From an uncultured bacterium (GTDB lineage Bacteria > Actinomycetota > Coriobacteriia > Coriobacteriales > Coriobacteriaceae), in assembly GCA_905216145.1 (NCBI GenBank), contig CAJMST010000029.1:1-20157 (forward strand): 20,157 nt of DNA, in the 5' to 3' direction. The notes below the pieces were generated by a model, which was not told the origin of the DNA, ran no database searches, and saw only the letters and a program-made list of their open reading frames with translations. Shown here one piece after another: positions 1 through 6,189 of the stretch (position 1 is the stretch's first letter; each line of letters begins with the position of its first letter). The position numbers and the translations under genes are program-made.

Positions 1-843
1 ATAGGCATAGGCGCGGGCATGAGGACCGGCAACCTCTATAAAGGCAGGCTGAGCGGCGGGCTTAGAGGCGGTCTTAGACGCAGCAGTGTCCTCCCCCAGC
101 GGCGCAATCTCAAACAGCACGCCGCAGGCATCAAAGGCCGCAGCAAGTTCCTCGCGCATTGCCGCCTGTTCGCGGGCGAGCAGCACGACGACCTCTCCCC
201 CGCCATTCGCCACGGCAGACAGCAGCTCGAGCAGGCCATGCGCAAACGACGTGACGCCGCGCACGAACACCGCGCGGGCGCAGGCGGGCAGATTGTCGGC
301 CAAGGCGCCGGCCATCATGTCGGCCGCCTCGCAGGGCTCGACCAGATCTCGGCGGTCCAAGCCGCTCGCGTAGGCGCGCAGCAGCTCGAACACACGAGCC
401 TCGGCATCGCTTTTGGGCTCGGGCTGGCAAACGCTGCCACAGCGGCGCTCTGCACCCGTCCCCGCCACGCCCGGAAGCACATCGCGGGCCATACGCGCGA
501 GCATGCGCACCGTACCCTGGCTGTGCGAAAGCGGCTGCAGGTCGGCATCGTCGCGACGGGCAACCATATCCGAGAACAGCATCTGACGCTGCAGGTTGTC
601 GACGAAGCTGCGGCCGTCGCCCATCAGCTCCCACAGCGAACGGAGCCACGACGAGGGGGTTTTGTAATCAACGCACAGCGAGGCGCCGGCCACCGCCGCA
701 TCGTGGCGGCACAGATCGAGCTCGGCAAACGTAGGCGCCAGCAATACGGCGCGCCCATGGCGGGCAACAAGGTCGCTCAGCAGCGCCGCCTCGGCATCGC
801 TCAGGTCCGCGCCGGCATTGGTGGTATAGATTCGAACAGGCAT
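1..843 (-). CDS. AddB/RecC-type helicase-nuclease subunit, N-terminal part (runs off window)
   Basis: An open frame of 281 codons begins with ATG at 843-841 and continues past position 1, so only the N-terminal part is present. A GGAGG lies just upstream (short spacing, 3 nt). The start reads MPVRIYTTNAG, followed by a RAVLLAPTFAELDLCR segment typical of the strand before an inactivated helicase domain. A VFVRGVTSFAHGLLELL segment near residues 193-209 resembles the 'FxGFTSFTPxQxxLL' region of AddB/RexB. No Walker A motif is seen in this part, and the PD-(D/E)XK nuclease domain would lie outside the window. In the family these subunits work with AddA in double-strand-break end processing; the partner is not visible. 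Long plus-strand frames over the same DNA look like shadows. The AddB assignment comes from motif resemblance only; another PD-(D/E)XK/UvrD-like protein is possible. Confidence 0.6.
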   Translation of the reverse strand, partial: MPVRIYTTNAGADLSDAEAALLSDLVARHGRAVLLAPTFAELDLCRHDAAVAGASLCVDYKTPSSWLRSLWELMGDGRSFVDNLQRQMLFSDMVARRDDADLQPLSHSQGTVRMLARMARDVLPGVAGTGAERRCGSVCQPEPKSDAEARVFELLRAYASGLDRRDLVEPCEAADMMAGALADNLPACARAVFVRGVTSFAHGLLELLSAVANGGGEVVVLLAREQAAMREELAAAFDACGVLFEIAPLGEDTAASKTASKPAAQPAFIEVAGPHARAYAY

Positions 844-925
844 GATCCTCCACTCAAACTGTTCGCAATAATCAATGTATCCATCCTACCCGCCCACGCG
901 GACAACATGGCCCCACACCAACATC

Positions 926-967
926 TTTTGGTGCATCGGGGACAGACCTGATCCCTTTGCACCAAAA
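926..967. repeat. Family A palindrome (TTTTGGTGCA ... TGCACCAAAA), copy 1
   Basis: Perfect 10-bp arms at 926-935 and 958-967 enclose an inner GGGGACAG core, and GGGA/TCCC can extend the stem. Related elements with TGGTGCA/TGCACCA ends and a GGACAGGT-like core occur at 19607-19637 and, inverted, at 19719-19751. This looks like a REP-type intergenic palindrome. It sits between two minus-strand genes and abuts the terminator of the yerC-like gene. Confidence 0.75.
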
Positions 968-990
968 AAACCGCCCCCGAAGGGACGGTT
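964..990 (-). terminator. Rho-independent terminator of the yerC-like gene
   Basis: Read on the minus strand, a stem AACCG(T)CCC / GGG(G)CGGTT with a four-base loop (969-990) is followed at once by a run of seven T. It lies 27 bases downstream of the stop codon at 1017. The CCCTTCGGGG stem also carries the GGGACGG core seen in nearby repeats, so a repeat may have been adopted as a terminator. Confidence 0.8.
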
Positions 991-1016
991 CTGTGCAATT
1001 CGTTTTTGCCGTTGGC

Positions 1017-1316
1017 CTACTCGCCATCCTCCAGCTTGATGAGGATCTTACGATAGCCGCCGTACTCGCCGTTGAGCGCCTTGGACACGCGGCTCACCGT
1101 GGTGGACGAAGCACCGGTGCGGGCCTGAACCTCAACATAGGGCTCGCCCTCATCCAAATAACGCGCGACCTGCAGGCGCTGCGAAAGATCGCAAATCTCG
1201 CGCGGCGTGCAGATATCGGTCAAAAACGCTTGAATATCCTTCTCGTCGTCCAAAAGACTAAATGCGTGGACCAGCTGCTTGACATCAGGCTTGTCAAACA
1301 TGTTCTCGATATTCAT
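1017..1316 (-). CDS. yerC: YerC/YecD-type TrpR-like transcriptional regulator
   Basis: A 99-residue protein matching the small YerC/YecD family of TrpR-fold DNA-binding proteins. Residues 36-60 (TPREICDLSQRLQVARYLDEGEPY) form the TrpR-like helix region, and residues 62-82 (QARTGASSTTVSRVSKALN) form a clear helix-turn-helix with the family pattern 'TGaSTtTVSRVnr'. Length is normal for the family. The start MNIENMF is typical; upstream is only a weak GGCGGTGATCG ribosome-binding site. It stands alone, with its own probable promoter and a strong terminator. The regulated genes cannot be read from the sequence, and tryptophan control should not be assumed: family members carry the fold but are not generally TrpR orthologues. 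Confidence 0.9.
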   Translation of the reverse strand: MNIENMFDKPDVKQLVHAFSLLDDEKDIQAFLTDICTPREICDLSQRLQVARYLDEGEPYVEVQARTGASSTTVSRVSKALNGEYGGYRKILIKLEDGE

Positions 1317-1421
1317 CGATCACCGCCAAACCCGCCAAAAGGCATCGAAGTTGATACTGACATCGGGCATCGTTCGCCCGTTCTATGCAATAAAACAATG
1401 CATGGGGCATTTGCCCGTAGC

Positions 1422-1452
1422 AGTGTAGCACACCACCAAACTAAAGCGACAA
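1422..1452 (-). promoter_or_regulatory. Possible extended -10 promoter for the yerC-like gene
   Basis: The minus strand reads TGCTACACT (1430-1422), an extended -10 box, with TTGTCG (1452-1447) 19 bases upstream as a loose -35. It lies about 105 bases before the start codon. This is pattern reading only. Confidence 0.4.
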
Positions 1453-1587
1453 GACTCTCTGCCAGCGGCGCGTTTTTCAGGACGAACGCCGTTTTGAAAC
1501 TAAATGCGCACGTAAGCTCCACGAATATTTGCGACAATGGGCGTCCAAACAAAGCGACACACTGTCTGCGCAGAAAGGGATCACACC

Positions 1588-1953
1588 ATGCGCTTTATGC
1601 TTAACTGGCTCTTCACCTCGATCGCCATCGCAATCGCCACGTTCCTCGTCCCCGGCATCCAACCCTTCGGTTTTGCCGAAGCCTGGGTCTGCTTTGCCTT
1701 TGTGGGGCTGTTCCTCAACATCGTCGACTCGCTCGTAAAGCCGTTCCTCACGGTCATTTCGCTGCCGCTCACCATTATTACGCTGGGCATTTTCCAGCTC
1801 GTGGTCAACAGCTTTATGCTCGAGCTTGCCAGCTACCTGTCGGTTAATCTCCTAGGCGCCGGCATTTCTATCGCCAGCTTTGGCTCGGCCTTTATGGGCA
1901 GCATCCTGGTGTCCATCATGCGCAGCATCCTCGACGGCGTCGCCAACGATTAG
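1588..1953 (+). CDS. Phage holin family 4 / YvlD-like small membrane protein
   Basis: A 121-residue hydrophobic protein. The chosen start ATG 1588 is preceded by AGAAAGGGA at 7 bases and reads MRFMLNWLFTSIAIAI; a frame-compatible ATG at 1537 has no ribosome-binding site. Four membrane segments are visible at about residues 5-25, 29-48, 55-80 and 88-115. The pattern 'LvkPfLtviSLPLTIiTLGiF.LvvN' near residues 45-72 is the hallmark of the PF04020 family (YvlD and relatives). These proteins are named after a holin superfamily but are mostly chromosomal membrane proteins of unknown role, linked to envelope stress in some Firmicutes. It is a single-gene unit ending at a hairpin at 1969-2001. Confidence 0.88.
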   Translation: MRFMLNWLFTSIAIAIATFLVPGIQPFGFAEAWVCFAFVGLFLNIVDSLVKPFLTVISLPLTIITLGIFQLVVNSFMLELASYLSVNLLGAGISIASFGSAFMGSILVSIMRSILDGVAND

Positions 1954-1968
1954 TCCAATAGACATAAA

Positions 1969-2001
1969 GCGCGGGCCAACCCACCACAGGTCGGCCCGCG
2001 C
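1969..2001. terminator. Hairpin between convergent genes, likely bidirectional terminator
   Basis: Nine-base arms GCGCGGGCC (1969-1977) and GGCCCGCGC (1993-2001) enclose a 15-base loop. The minus-strand tail TTTATGTCTATT is T-rich and suits the Rrf2 gene ending at 2022. The plus-strand tail is weaker. Confidence 0.7.
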
Positions 2002-2021
2002 CATCACATTCTGTTAGAGCC

Positions 2022-2450
2022 CTAGATCACGTAATCGTAGCCCTCGTTGTGAGCGACGAGTTGGTCAAGTGTCACGCCGTCGAGGTAGTCGTTGATGAGC
2101 TTGTCCAGGTTCTTCCACACATCGAGCGTGGGGCACTCATCAGATCGCGAACAGCCCTTGCAGTCGCCATCAAGGCAGGCGACCGGTGCCAGGCTGCCCT
2201 CGGTCAGGCGCAGGATCTCGCCTACCGTGTACTGCTCGGGCGGGCGCGTGAGCACATAGCCGCCGCCCTTGCCGCGCATGCCCGAGAGCATATTGGCGCG
2301 AACGAGCGTCGCCAGAATATTCTCGAGGTACTTCTCCGAAATACCCTGACGCGCCGCAATCTCCTTGAGCGGGATGCGACCGGTCGCCTGGTGCTCGGCC
2401 AGGTCGACCATAACGCGCAGGGCATACCTGCCCTTAGTAGAAACCAACAT
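2022..2450 (-). CDS. Rrf2-family regulator with four-cysteine cluster, probable cysteine/Fe-S control
   Basis: A 142-residue Rrf2 protein starting MLVSTKGRYALRVMVDLA, the canonical N-terminus. A winged helix covers about residues 1-80, with the recognition segment ISEKYLENILATLVRAN and the wing GKGGGYVL. After it lie Cys92, Cys97, Cys100 and Cys106, similar to the three-cysteine iron-sulfur ligand region of IscR/NsrR but differently spaced. CymR of Bacillus lacks such cysteines. The gene is divergent from cysK with about 250 bases between, so regulation of cysK by cysteine or Fe-S status is the natural inference. The ribosome-binding site is weak (AAAGG about 11-12 bases away). A palindrome TAGAAATTCTA lies on its own -10, fitting autoregulation. 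Cluster binding is inferred, not shown. Confidence 0.9.
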   Translation of the reverse strand: MLVSTKGRYALRVMVDLAEHQATGRIPLKEIAARQGISEKYLENILATLVRANMLSGMRGKGGGYVLTRPPEQYTVGEILRLTEGSLAPVACLDGDCKGCSRSDECPTLDVWKNLDKLINDYLDGVTLDQLVAHNEGYDYVI

Positions 2451-2480
2451 ATAGAGTGCTGCCTTTCGGTCTTTTAGTCC

Positions 2481-2513
2481 TAGAAATTCTATCCGAAAAA
2501 GTGGTTTTGAAAA
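2481..2513 (-). promoter_or_regulatory. Rrf2 gene promoter with palindromic -10
   Basis: The minus strand reads TTTTCA (2513-2508), 16 bases, then TAGAAT (2491-2486). The -10 lies inside the perfect palindrome TAGAAATTCTA (2481-2491), a possible autoregulatory site. Confidence 0.45.
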
Positions 2514-2566
2514 TACTCGTTCCGGTCCAGCGGGTTAATCATCTTGCAATAAATATCTTTTTCCTA

Positions 2567-2595
2567 TTGCATTAGTAGGCTTTAGTGTCTACTAT
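2567..2595 (+). promoter_or_regulatory. cysK promoter with operator-like dyad
   Basis: TTGCAT (2567-2572), an exact 17-base spacer and TACTAT (2590-2595) form a good vegetative promoter. A perfect inverted repeat TAGTAG-N10-CTACTA (2573-2594) fills the spacer and covers five bases of the -10, the place where a repressor would block polymerase. The divergent Rrf2 protein is the obvious candidate ligand. Predicted transcription start is near 2602. Confidence 0.65.
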
Positions 2596-2602
2596 GCTTT
2601 CC

Positions 2603-2646
2603 AACAGCTAAACGAACAACCTATTAGGTTTGTGGGTTTGGCTGTT
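2603..2646 (+). promoter_or_regulatory. Stem-loop at the predicted 5' end of the cysK mRNA
   Basis: AACAGCTAAAC (2603-2613) pairs without a gap with GTTTGGCTGTT (2636-2646), giving 11 pairs including one G-T. Inside, AACCTA/TAGGTT (2618-2630) forms a second helix with a one-base loop in DNA terms, and CA/TG pairs adjoin it. The structure would begin at the predicted transcription start, consistent with a 5' mRNA-stabilising or regulatory leader. A smaller ACCGT/ACGGT hairpin follows at about 2653-2670. No T-box or known riboswitch signature was recognised. Confidence 0.55.
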
Positions 2647-2702
2647 AGACACACCGTAAAACCACACGGTATCCAGCAACTTGAACACTTTGGAGGTTCA
2701 CC

Positions 2703-3641
2703 ATGAGCAAGGTTTACACGTCCATCGATCAGCTTATCGGCCACACTCCGCTTCTGGAGCTCACCCACTTTGAGGCCGACGAGGACCTCAAGGCCCGCGT
2801 GCTCGTCAAGCTCGAGTACTTCAACCCCGCCGGCTCCGTTAAGGACCGCGTCGCCAAGAATATGATTGACGAGGCCGAGAAGGCCGGCAAGCTCGTGCGC
2901 GGCGGCGATTACACCATCATCGAGCCCACGAGCGGCAACACCGGCGTCGGCATTGCCTCCGTGGCGGCCGCCCGCGGCTACAAGGTGATCATCACCATGC
3001 CCGAGACTATGTCCGTCGAGCGCCGCAAGCTCATGCAGGCGTACGGCGCGCAGCTCGTACTCACCGACGGCTCCAAGGGCATGAAGGGCGCTATCGCCAA
3101 GGCCGAGGAGCTGCAGAAGGAGACCCCCAACAGCATCATCGCCGGTCAGTTTGTGAACCCCGCGAACCCCGCCATCCACAAGGCCACGACCGGCCCCGAG
3201 ATCTGGGACGATACCGACGGCAAGGTCGACATCTTCGTCGCCGGCGTTGGCACCGGCGGCACCGTGACCGGCGTGGGTGAGTTCCTCAAGGAGCAGAACC
3301 CCGAGATCAAGGTCGTCGCTGTCGAGCCCGCCACCTCTCCGGTGCTCTCCAAGGGTCAGGCCGGTCCGCATAAGATCCAGGGCATCGGCGCCGGCTTTGT
3401 GCCCGACGTCCTCGACACCCAGGTCTATGACGAGATCATCCCCGTCGAGAACGAGGACGCTTTTGCTACCGGTCGCGCCGTGGGCAACAAGGAGGGCGTG
3501 CTCGTGGGCATTTCGTCCGGCGCCGCCGTGTGGGCCGCGCTGCAGCTGGCCAAGCGCCCCGAGAACGAGGGCAAGACCATCGTGGCCCTGCTGGCCGACA
3601 CCGGCGAGCGCTACCTGTCCACGGCACTCTTCCAGGACTAA
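2703..3641 (+). CDS. cysK: Cysteine synthase A (O-acetylserine sulfhydrylase)
   Basis: A 312-residue PLP enzyme of fold type II that replaces the acetate of O-acetyl-L-serine with sulfide to give L-cysteine in the cytoplasm. Visible landmarks are the PLP lysine Lys47 in GSVKDR, the substrate loop PTSGNTG (75-81), the phosphate-binding GTGGT (183-187), and SSGAA near residue 266. Length is normal. The start is fixed by TTTGGAGG six bases before ATG 2703. It has its own promoter and leader and is followed by a strong terminator at 3755-3793. The divergent Rrf2 gene suggests cysteine- or iron-sulfur-responsive control. CysM is less likely because the sequence is closest to CysK-type motifs; a cystathionine beta-synthase is excluded by the short length. 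Confidence 0.96.
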   Translation: MSKVYTSIDQLIGHTPLLELTHFEADEDLKARVLVKLEYFNPAGSVKDRVAKNMIDEAEKAGKLVRGGDYTIIEPTSGNTGVGIASVAAARGYKVIITMPETMSVERRKLMQAYGAQLVLTDGSKGMKGAIAKAEELQKETPNSIIAGQFVNPANPAIHKATTGPEIWDDTDGKVDIFVAGVGTGGTVTGVGEFLKEQNPEIKVVAVEPATSPVLSKGQAGPHKIQGIGAGFVPDVLDTQVYDEIIPVENEDAFATGRAVGNKEGVLVGISSGAAVWAALQLAKRPENEGKTIVALLADTGERYLSTALFQD

Positions 3642-3741
3642 GGGTCCGTCTCTTGTCGATAGGCCCAAGGCACGCCGGTCTCCCCTCTCTTCTGGCGGCC
3701 TGAGCCCATCTCGTTAGGGCGTCCCACGAAGCACCCGAACT

Positions 3742-3750
3742 TGCTACAAT
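3742..3750 (+). promoter_or_regulatory. Possible extended -10 box ahead of mnmA
   Basis: TGCTACAAT (3742-3750) matches an extended -10. No convincing -35 was found. Transcription would begin near 3756, at the foot of the terminator-like hairpin 3755-3793, so mnmA mRNA made here would pass an attenuator-like structure. Confidence 0.3.
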
Positions 3751-3754
3751 GTCT

Positions 3755-3793
3755 GCGGCGCGGAACCAGCCTCCCGCGCCGCTTTTCTTTTTT
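3755..3793 (+). terminator. Strong rho-independent terminator between cysK and mnmA
   Basis: Nine-base GC arms GCGGCGCGG (3755-3763) and CCGCGCCGC (3774-3782) are followed by an 11-base T-rich tract with one C. It lies about 115 bases after cysK and 30 before the mnmA start, so it could terminate cysK or act as an attenuator for mnmA. Confidence 0.85.
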
Positions 3794-3822
3794 GGCCGCA
3801 TGCCACCAAGGAGAACCTCCCC

Positions 3823-4923
3823 ATGCACAACAAGCGCGTGCTCGTCGCCATGAGCGGCGGCGTCGATTCCAGCGTGACCGCGTACCTGCTCAAAAGCCAG
3901 GGCTACGAATGCGTTGGCGCCACCATGCGCCTCACTTGCCCCGCGCCCGATCCTGTCACGGGCATGAGCAAGGTCGACCGCGACATCGCCGACGCGAAGG
4001 CCGTCGCCGAGCGCATCGGCATCCCCCACCACGTGCTCGACCTGCAGCAGACGTTCGACCGTAGCGTGATCGAACGCTTTGTGACCGCCTACCAGGAGGG
4101 GCTGACGCCCAATCCGTGCATTATCTGCAACCGCCACATTAAGTTTGGCGCGCTGCTGGACGCCGCGCTGGACATGGGCTGCGACTATATCGCCACGGGT
4201 CACTACGCCAAGACAAGCCAGGCGCCCGATGGCACGTGGCAGCTGCACCGCGGCGAGGATCCCAAAAAGGACCAGAGCTACTTTTTGTATTCGCTTACGC
4301 AAGAGCGCCTCGCGCACACGATCTTTCCGCTGGCAGGCCTAGACAAAGAGCGCGACGTGCGCCGCATAGCCGCCGAGCAGGGCTTTACCAACGCCAAGAA
4401 GGCCGAAAGTGAGGATATCTGCTTTATTCCAGACGGTGACTACGCGGGCTATATCGAGCGCCGCTGCGGACATCCCGCTGCACCGGGCGACATCGTATGG
4501 CGCGACGGCAGCGTGGTAGGGAGCCACAACGGCGCGCTGCGCTATACCATCGGCCAGCGCAAGGGCTTGGGCGTAGCGATGGCGCATCCCGTATACGTGA
4601 CAGGCGTCGACGCCGTCAACAACACCGTGCATCTGGGCGAGGCCGAGGACCTGACCGCCACGGCGCTCACGGCCAACGACTGGATTTGGAGCGCCCCTGC
4701 CGACCACATGGAGACCGAGCTGGATGCCGGCGGCATTCGCGTAGGTGCCAAATACCGCTACCGTCAGAAGGACCAAGCAGCGACCCTTGCGCGTGACGAA
4801 GACGGGCAAATGCTGCTAACTTTTGACGAGCCGCAACGAGCCATCGCCCCCGGCCAAGCCGTTGTAGTCTACCGCGGCAACATCGTCCTCGGCGGCGGCA
4901 CCGTTACGGCAGCTATCAAGTAG
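3823..4923 (+). CDS. mnmA: tRNA-specific 2-thiouridylase
   Basis: A 366-residue enzyme that thiolates U34 of tRNA Lys/Glu/Gln using ATP and persulfide sulfur. The N-terminal PP-loop SGGVDSS lies at residues 11-17. Catalytic Cys102 sits in NPCIICN (97-103), and the second catalytic cysteine, Cys200, in ESEDICF (195-201). KKDQSYFLY (148-156) is the conserved tRNA/ATP contact segment. A C-terminal beta-barrel occupies about residues 220-366. The start ATG 3823 follows AAGGAG at 9 bases. Length matches the family. The neighbour cysK makes the cysteine that ultimately supplies the sulfur, but a terminator separates the two, so co-transcription is doubtful. The stop is followed after 15 bases by a family B palindrome that may serve as its 3' end. 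Confidence 0.96.
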   Translation: MHNKRVLVAMSGGVDSSVTAYLLKSQGYECVGATMRLTCPAPDPVTGMSKVDRDIADAKAVAERIGIPHHVLDLQQTFDRSVIERFVTAYQEGLTPNPCIICNRHIKFGALLDAALDMGCDYIATGHYAKTSQAPDGTWQLHRGEDPKKDQSYFLYSLTQERLAHTIFPLAGLDKERDVRRIAAEQGFTNAKKAESEDICFIPDGDYAGYIERRCGHPAAPGDIVWRDGSVVGSHNGALRYTIGQRKGLGVAMAHPVYVTGVDAVNNTVHLGEAEDLTATALTANDWIWSAPADHMETELDAGGIRVGAKYRYRQKDQAATLARDEDGQMLLTFDEPQRAIAPGQAVVVYRGNIVLGGGTVTAAIK

Positions 4924-4938
4924 TCCCATCCCCTTCAT

Positions 4939-5007
4939 AAGTTGCGGTGAAATAGGGACTGTTTAAGCGTTTCAGGCCGCTAAACAGTCCCTATTTCACC
5001 GCAACTT
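4939..5007. repeat. Family B palindrome, copy 1
   Basis: Perfect 27-bp arms (4939-4965 and 4981-5007) with a 15-base centre. The arms start AAGTTGCGGTGAAATAGGGA. The same arms occur at 6068-6138 and, with mismatches, at 19644-19710. No coding sequence is present. It is a REP/MITE-like element just behind mnmA and may end its transcript. Confidence 0.9.
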
Positions 5008-5063
5008 CGTTAAGTATTATGCTCTGTTTAAATGCTAAATTTAACATTGTAAATACTTAACGA
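5007..5063. repeat. AT-rich inverted repeat abutting palindrome copy 1
   Basis: Twelve-base arms at 5007-5018 (TCGTTAAGTATT) and 5052-5063 (AATACTTAACGA) enclose 33 AT-rich bases. The segment starts at the last base of the family B palindrome and runs into the first codons of the kinase remnant. It may be an operator/promoter region or an element boundary. Confidence 0.6.
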
Positions 5064-6054
5064 GGCCAGCAGCTTAAGGCCAACGATTTCTCGCTATCGA
5101 GACCCAGGTATCGCCAGCGGTATTGAAATACCCGTTCGATGCCTGGGTTTTTCGCTTTCGGATTGCTACTGGCTAAGGCCGGTCGACTGCGACGAGCTCG
5201 ATTGGCAGCACCTCAATTACTTCGAAAACGATTTTGAACGGTCGGCACCCGAGCAGCGTTCAGGCTGGCTTGAGGGCATCGGACTCAAAAATCCTGACAA
5301 TACGTCCGAGGGCGAGCTCCCCAAATCCTGGATGATCCGCAATGGCGTTCGTATCCTGGTCAAAGGATGTGGAATGGACGATCAGCGACCGTTTAACGAG
5401 GCGGTTGCAACAGCTCTACATCGGCGTCTGCTATCCAAAGGTGAGTTTGTTCCCTATACGGTCGAGCGCATGTTCGACGGGCCCGTATGCCTATGCGATG
5501 ACTTTCTTAATGGCCGCGAGGAATACGTGCCGGCCGCTTATATCAGGGACGCACTCGGTGGCCAACGAGGAAGCTCGACATACGATCGATACTGTCGATA
5601 TCTCGGCAGACACGGGGCTGACGAAGGTGCCGTGAGAAGATCCATGTCGCAGATGATCGTCTGTGATGCCCTCCTGGCCAACAGCGACCGCCACTGGCGA
5701 AACTTCGGCATCATCCGCAACGTCGACACGCTGGAAATACGGCCTGCACCGCTGTTCGATAGCGGTAATTGCTTGTGGTACAACGTGCCAGCCGCCGCGC
5801 TCGTTACCGGGGAGTTTGGGTTTGCCGCCAAACCGTTCGGGCCGGACCCTTCCACTCAGCTGGCATTTGCCGACTCACTCGATTGGTTCGATGCATCACG
5901 CCTCGAAGGGTTCGTCGACGAGGCAGTCGAAATCCTCTCACAAAGTGCATGGGCAACGGCAGACAATCGCCTCAACGCCATCCGCCGCGGTCTCGAGCGC
6001 CGCACGATAGAGGTAAGCGCCGCCGTTGAGGTGCTACGGCACGTGCAGAGATAA
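5053..6054 (+). pseudogene. HipA/CtkA-like Ser/Thr kinase gene, 5'-truncated
   Basis: The reading frame is open from 5053 to the stop at 6052-6054 (333 codons), and its encoded text is plainly protein-like well upstream of the first ATG. SLSDCYWLRP (about 5152-5181) and ENDFERSAPEQ lead into GLKNPDNTSEGELPKSW, then MIRNGVRILVKG at 5332. Between 5053 and 5331 there is no ATG, GTG or TTG in frame. A start at 5332 would remove part of the kinase N-lobe and has no ribosome-binding site. The usual N-terminal tens of residues before SLSDCYW are absent. The catalytic core remains: NSDRHWRNFG and the metal-binding LFDSGN. Codons such as ATA, CGA and AGA are more frequent than in neighbours, suggesting transfer. 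No HipB-like partner is adjacent. Either a decayed gene or one using a rare start such as CTG near 5140. Confidence 0.65.
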
Positions 6055-6067
6055 CAGCACTGCCCCC

Positions 6068-6138
6068 TAAGTTGCGGTGAAATAGGGACTGTTTGGCGGT
6101 TTTAAACGCTTAAACAGTCCCTATTTCACCGCAACTTA
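6068..6138. repeat. Family B palindrome, copy 2
   Basis: Perfect 27-bp arms at 6068-6094 and 6112-6138. The outer arm is identical to copy 1 over about 26 bases, and only the centre differs. It begins 14 bases after the kinase stop codon. Confidence 0.9.
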
Positions 6139-6146
6139 GAGAGGAC

Positions 6147-6180
6147 GGCCTCGGTCGGTACTGCTGTGTCAGCCGAGGCC
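6147..6180 (-). terminator. Hairpin after the M42 peptidase gene
   Basis: Arms GGCCTCGG (6147-6154) and CCGAGGCC (6173-6180) are perfect, with an 18-base loop. The stem ends 9 bases past the M42 stop. The following minus-strand tail is only moderately T-rich (GTCCTCTCTAAG), so termination strength is uncertain. Confidence 0.55.
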
Positions 6181-6189
6181 GCTGCATCG

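Noticed and set aside
19..951. 310-codon plus-strand frame
   Set aside because: It lies opposite the AddB-like frame, has no recognisable motif and runs through a repeat and into intergenic DNA; typical GC-rich antisense shadow.
1313..1552. 79-codon minus-strand frame overlapping the yerC start by ATGA
   Set aside because: No family resemblance, and the likely yerC promoter lies inside it. The ATGA overlap is judged chance.
2592..3668. 358-codon minus-strand frame opposite cysK
   Set aside because: Low-complexity Gly/Leu/Val/His text produced by the complement of a strongly biased gene; it also covers the cysK promoter.
4939..6138. Palindromes as ends of a classical insertion sequence
   Set aside because: Each flank is itself a full palindrome, and no transposase lies between; the cargo is a kinase-like frame.
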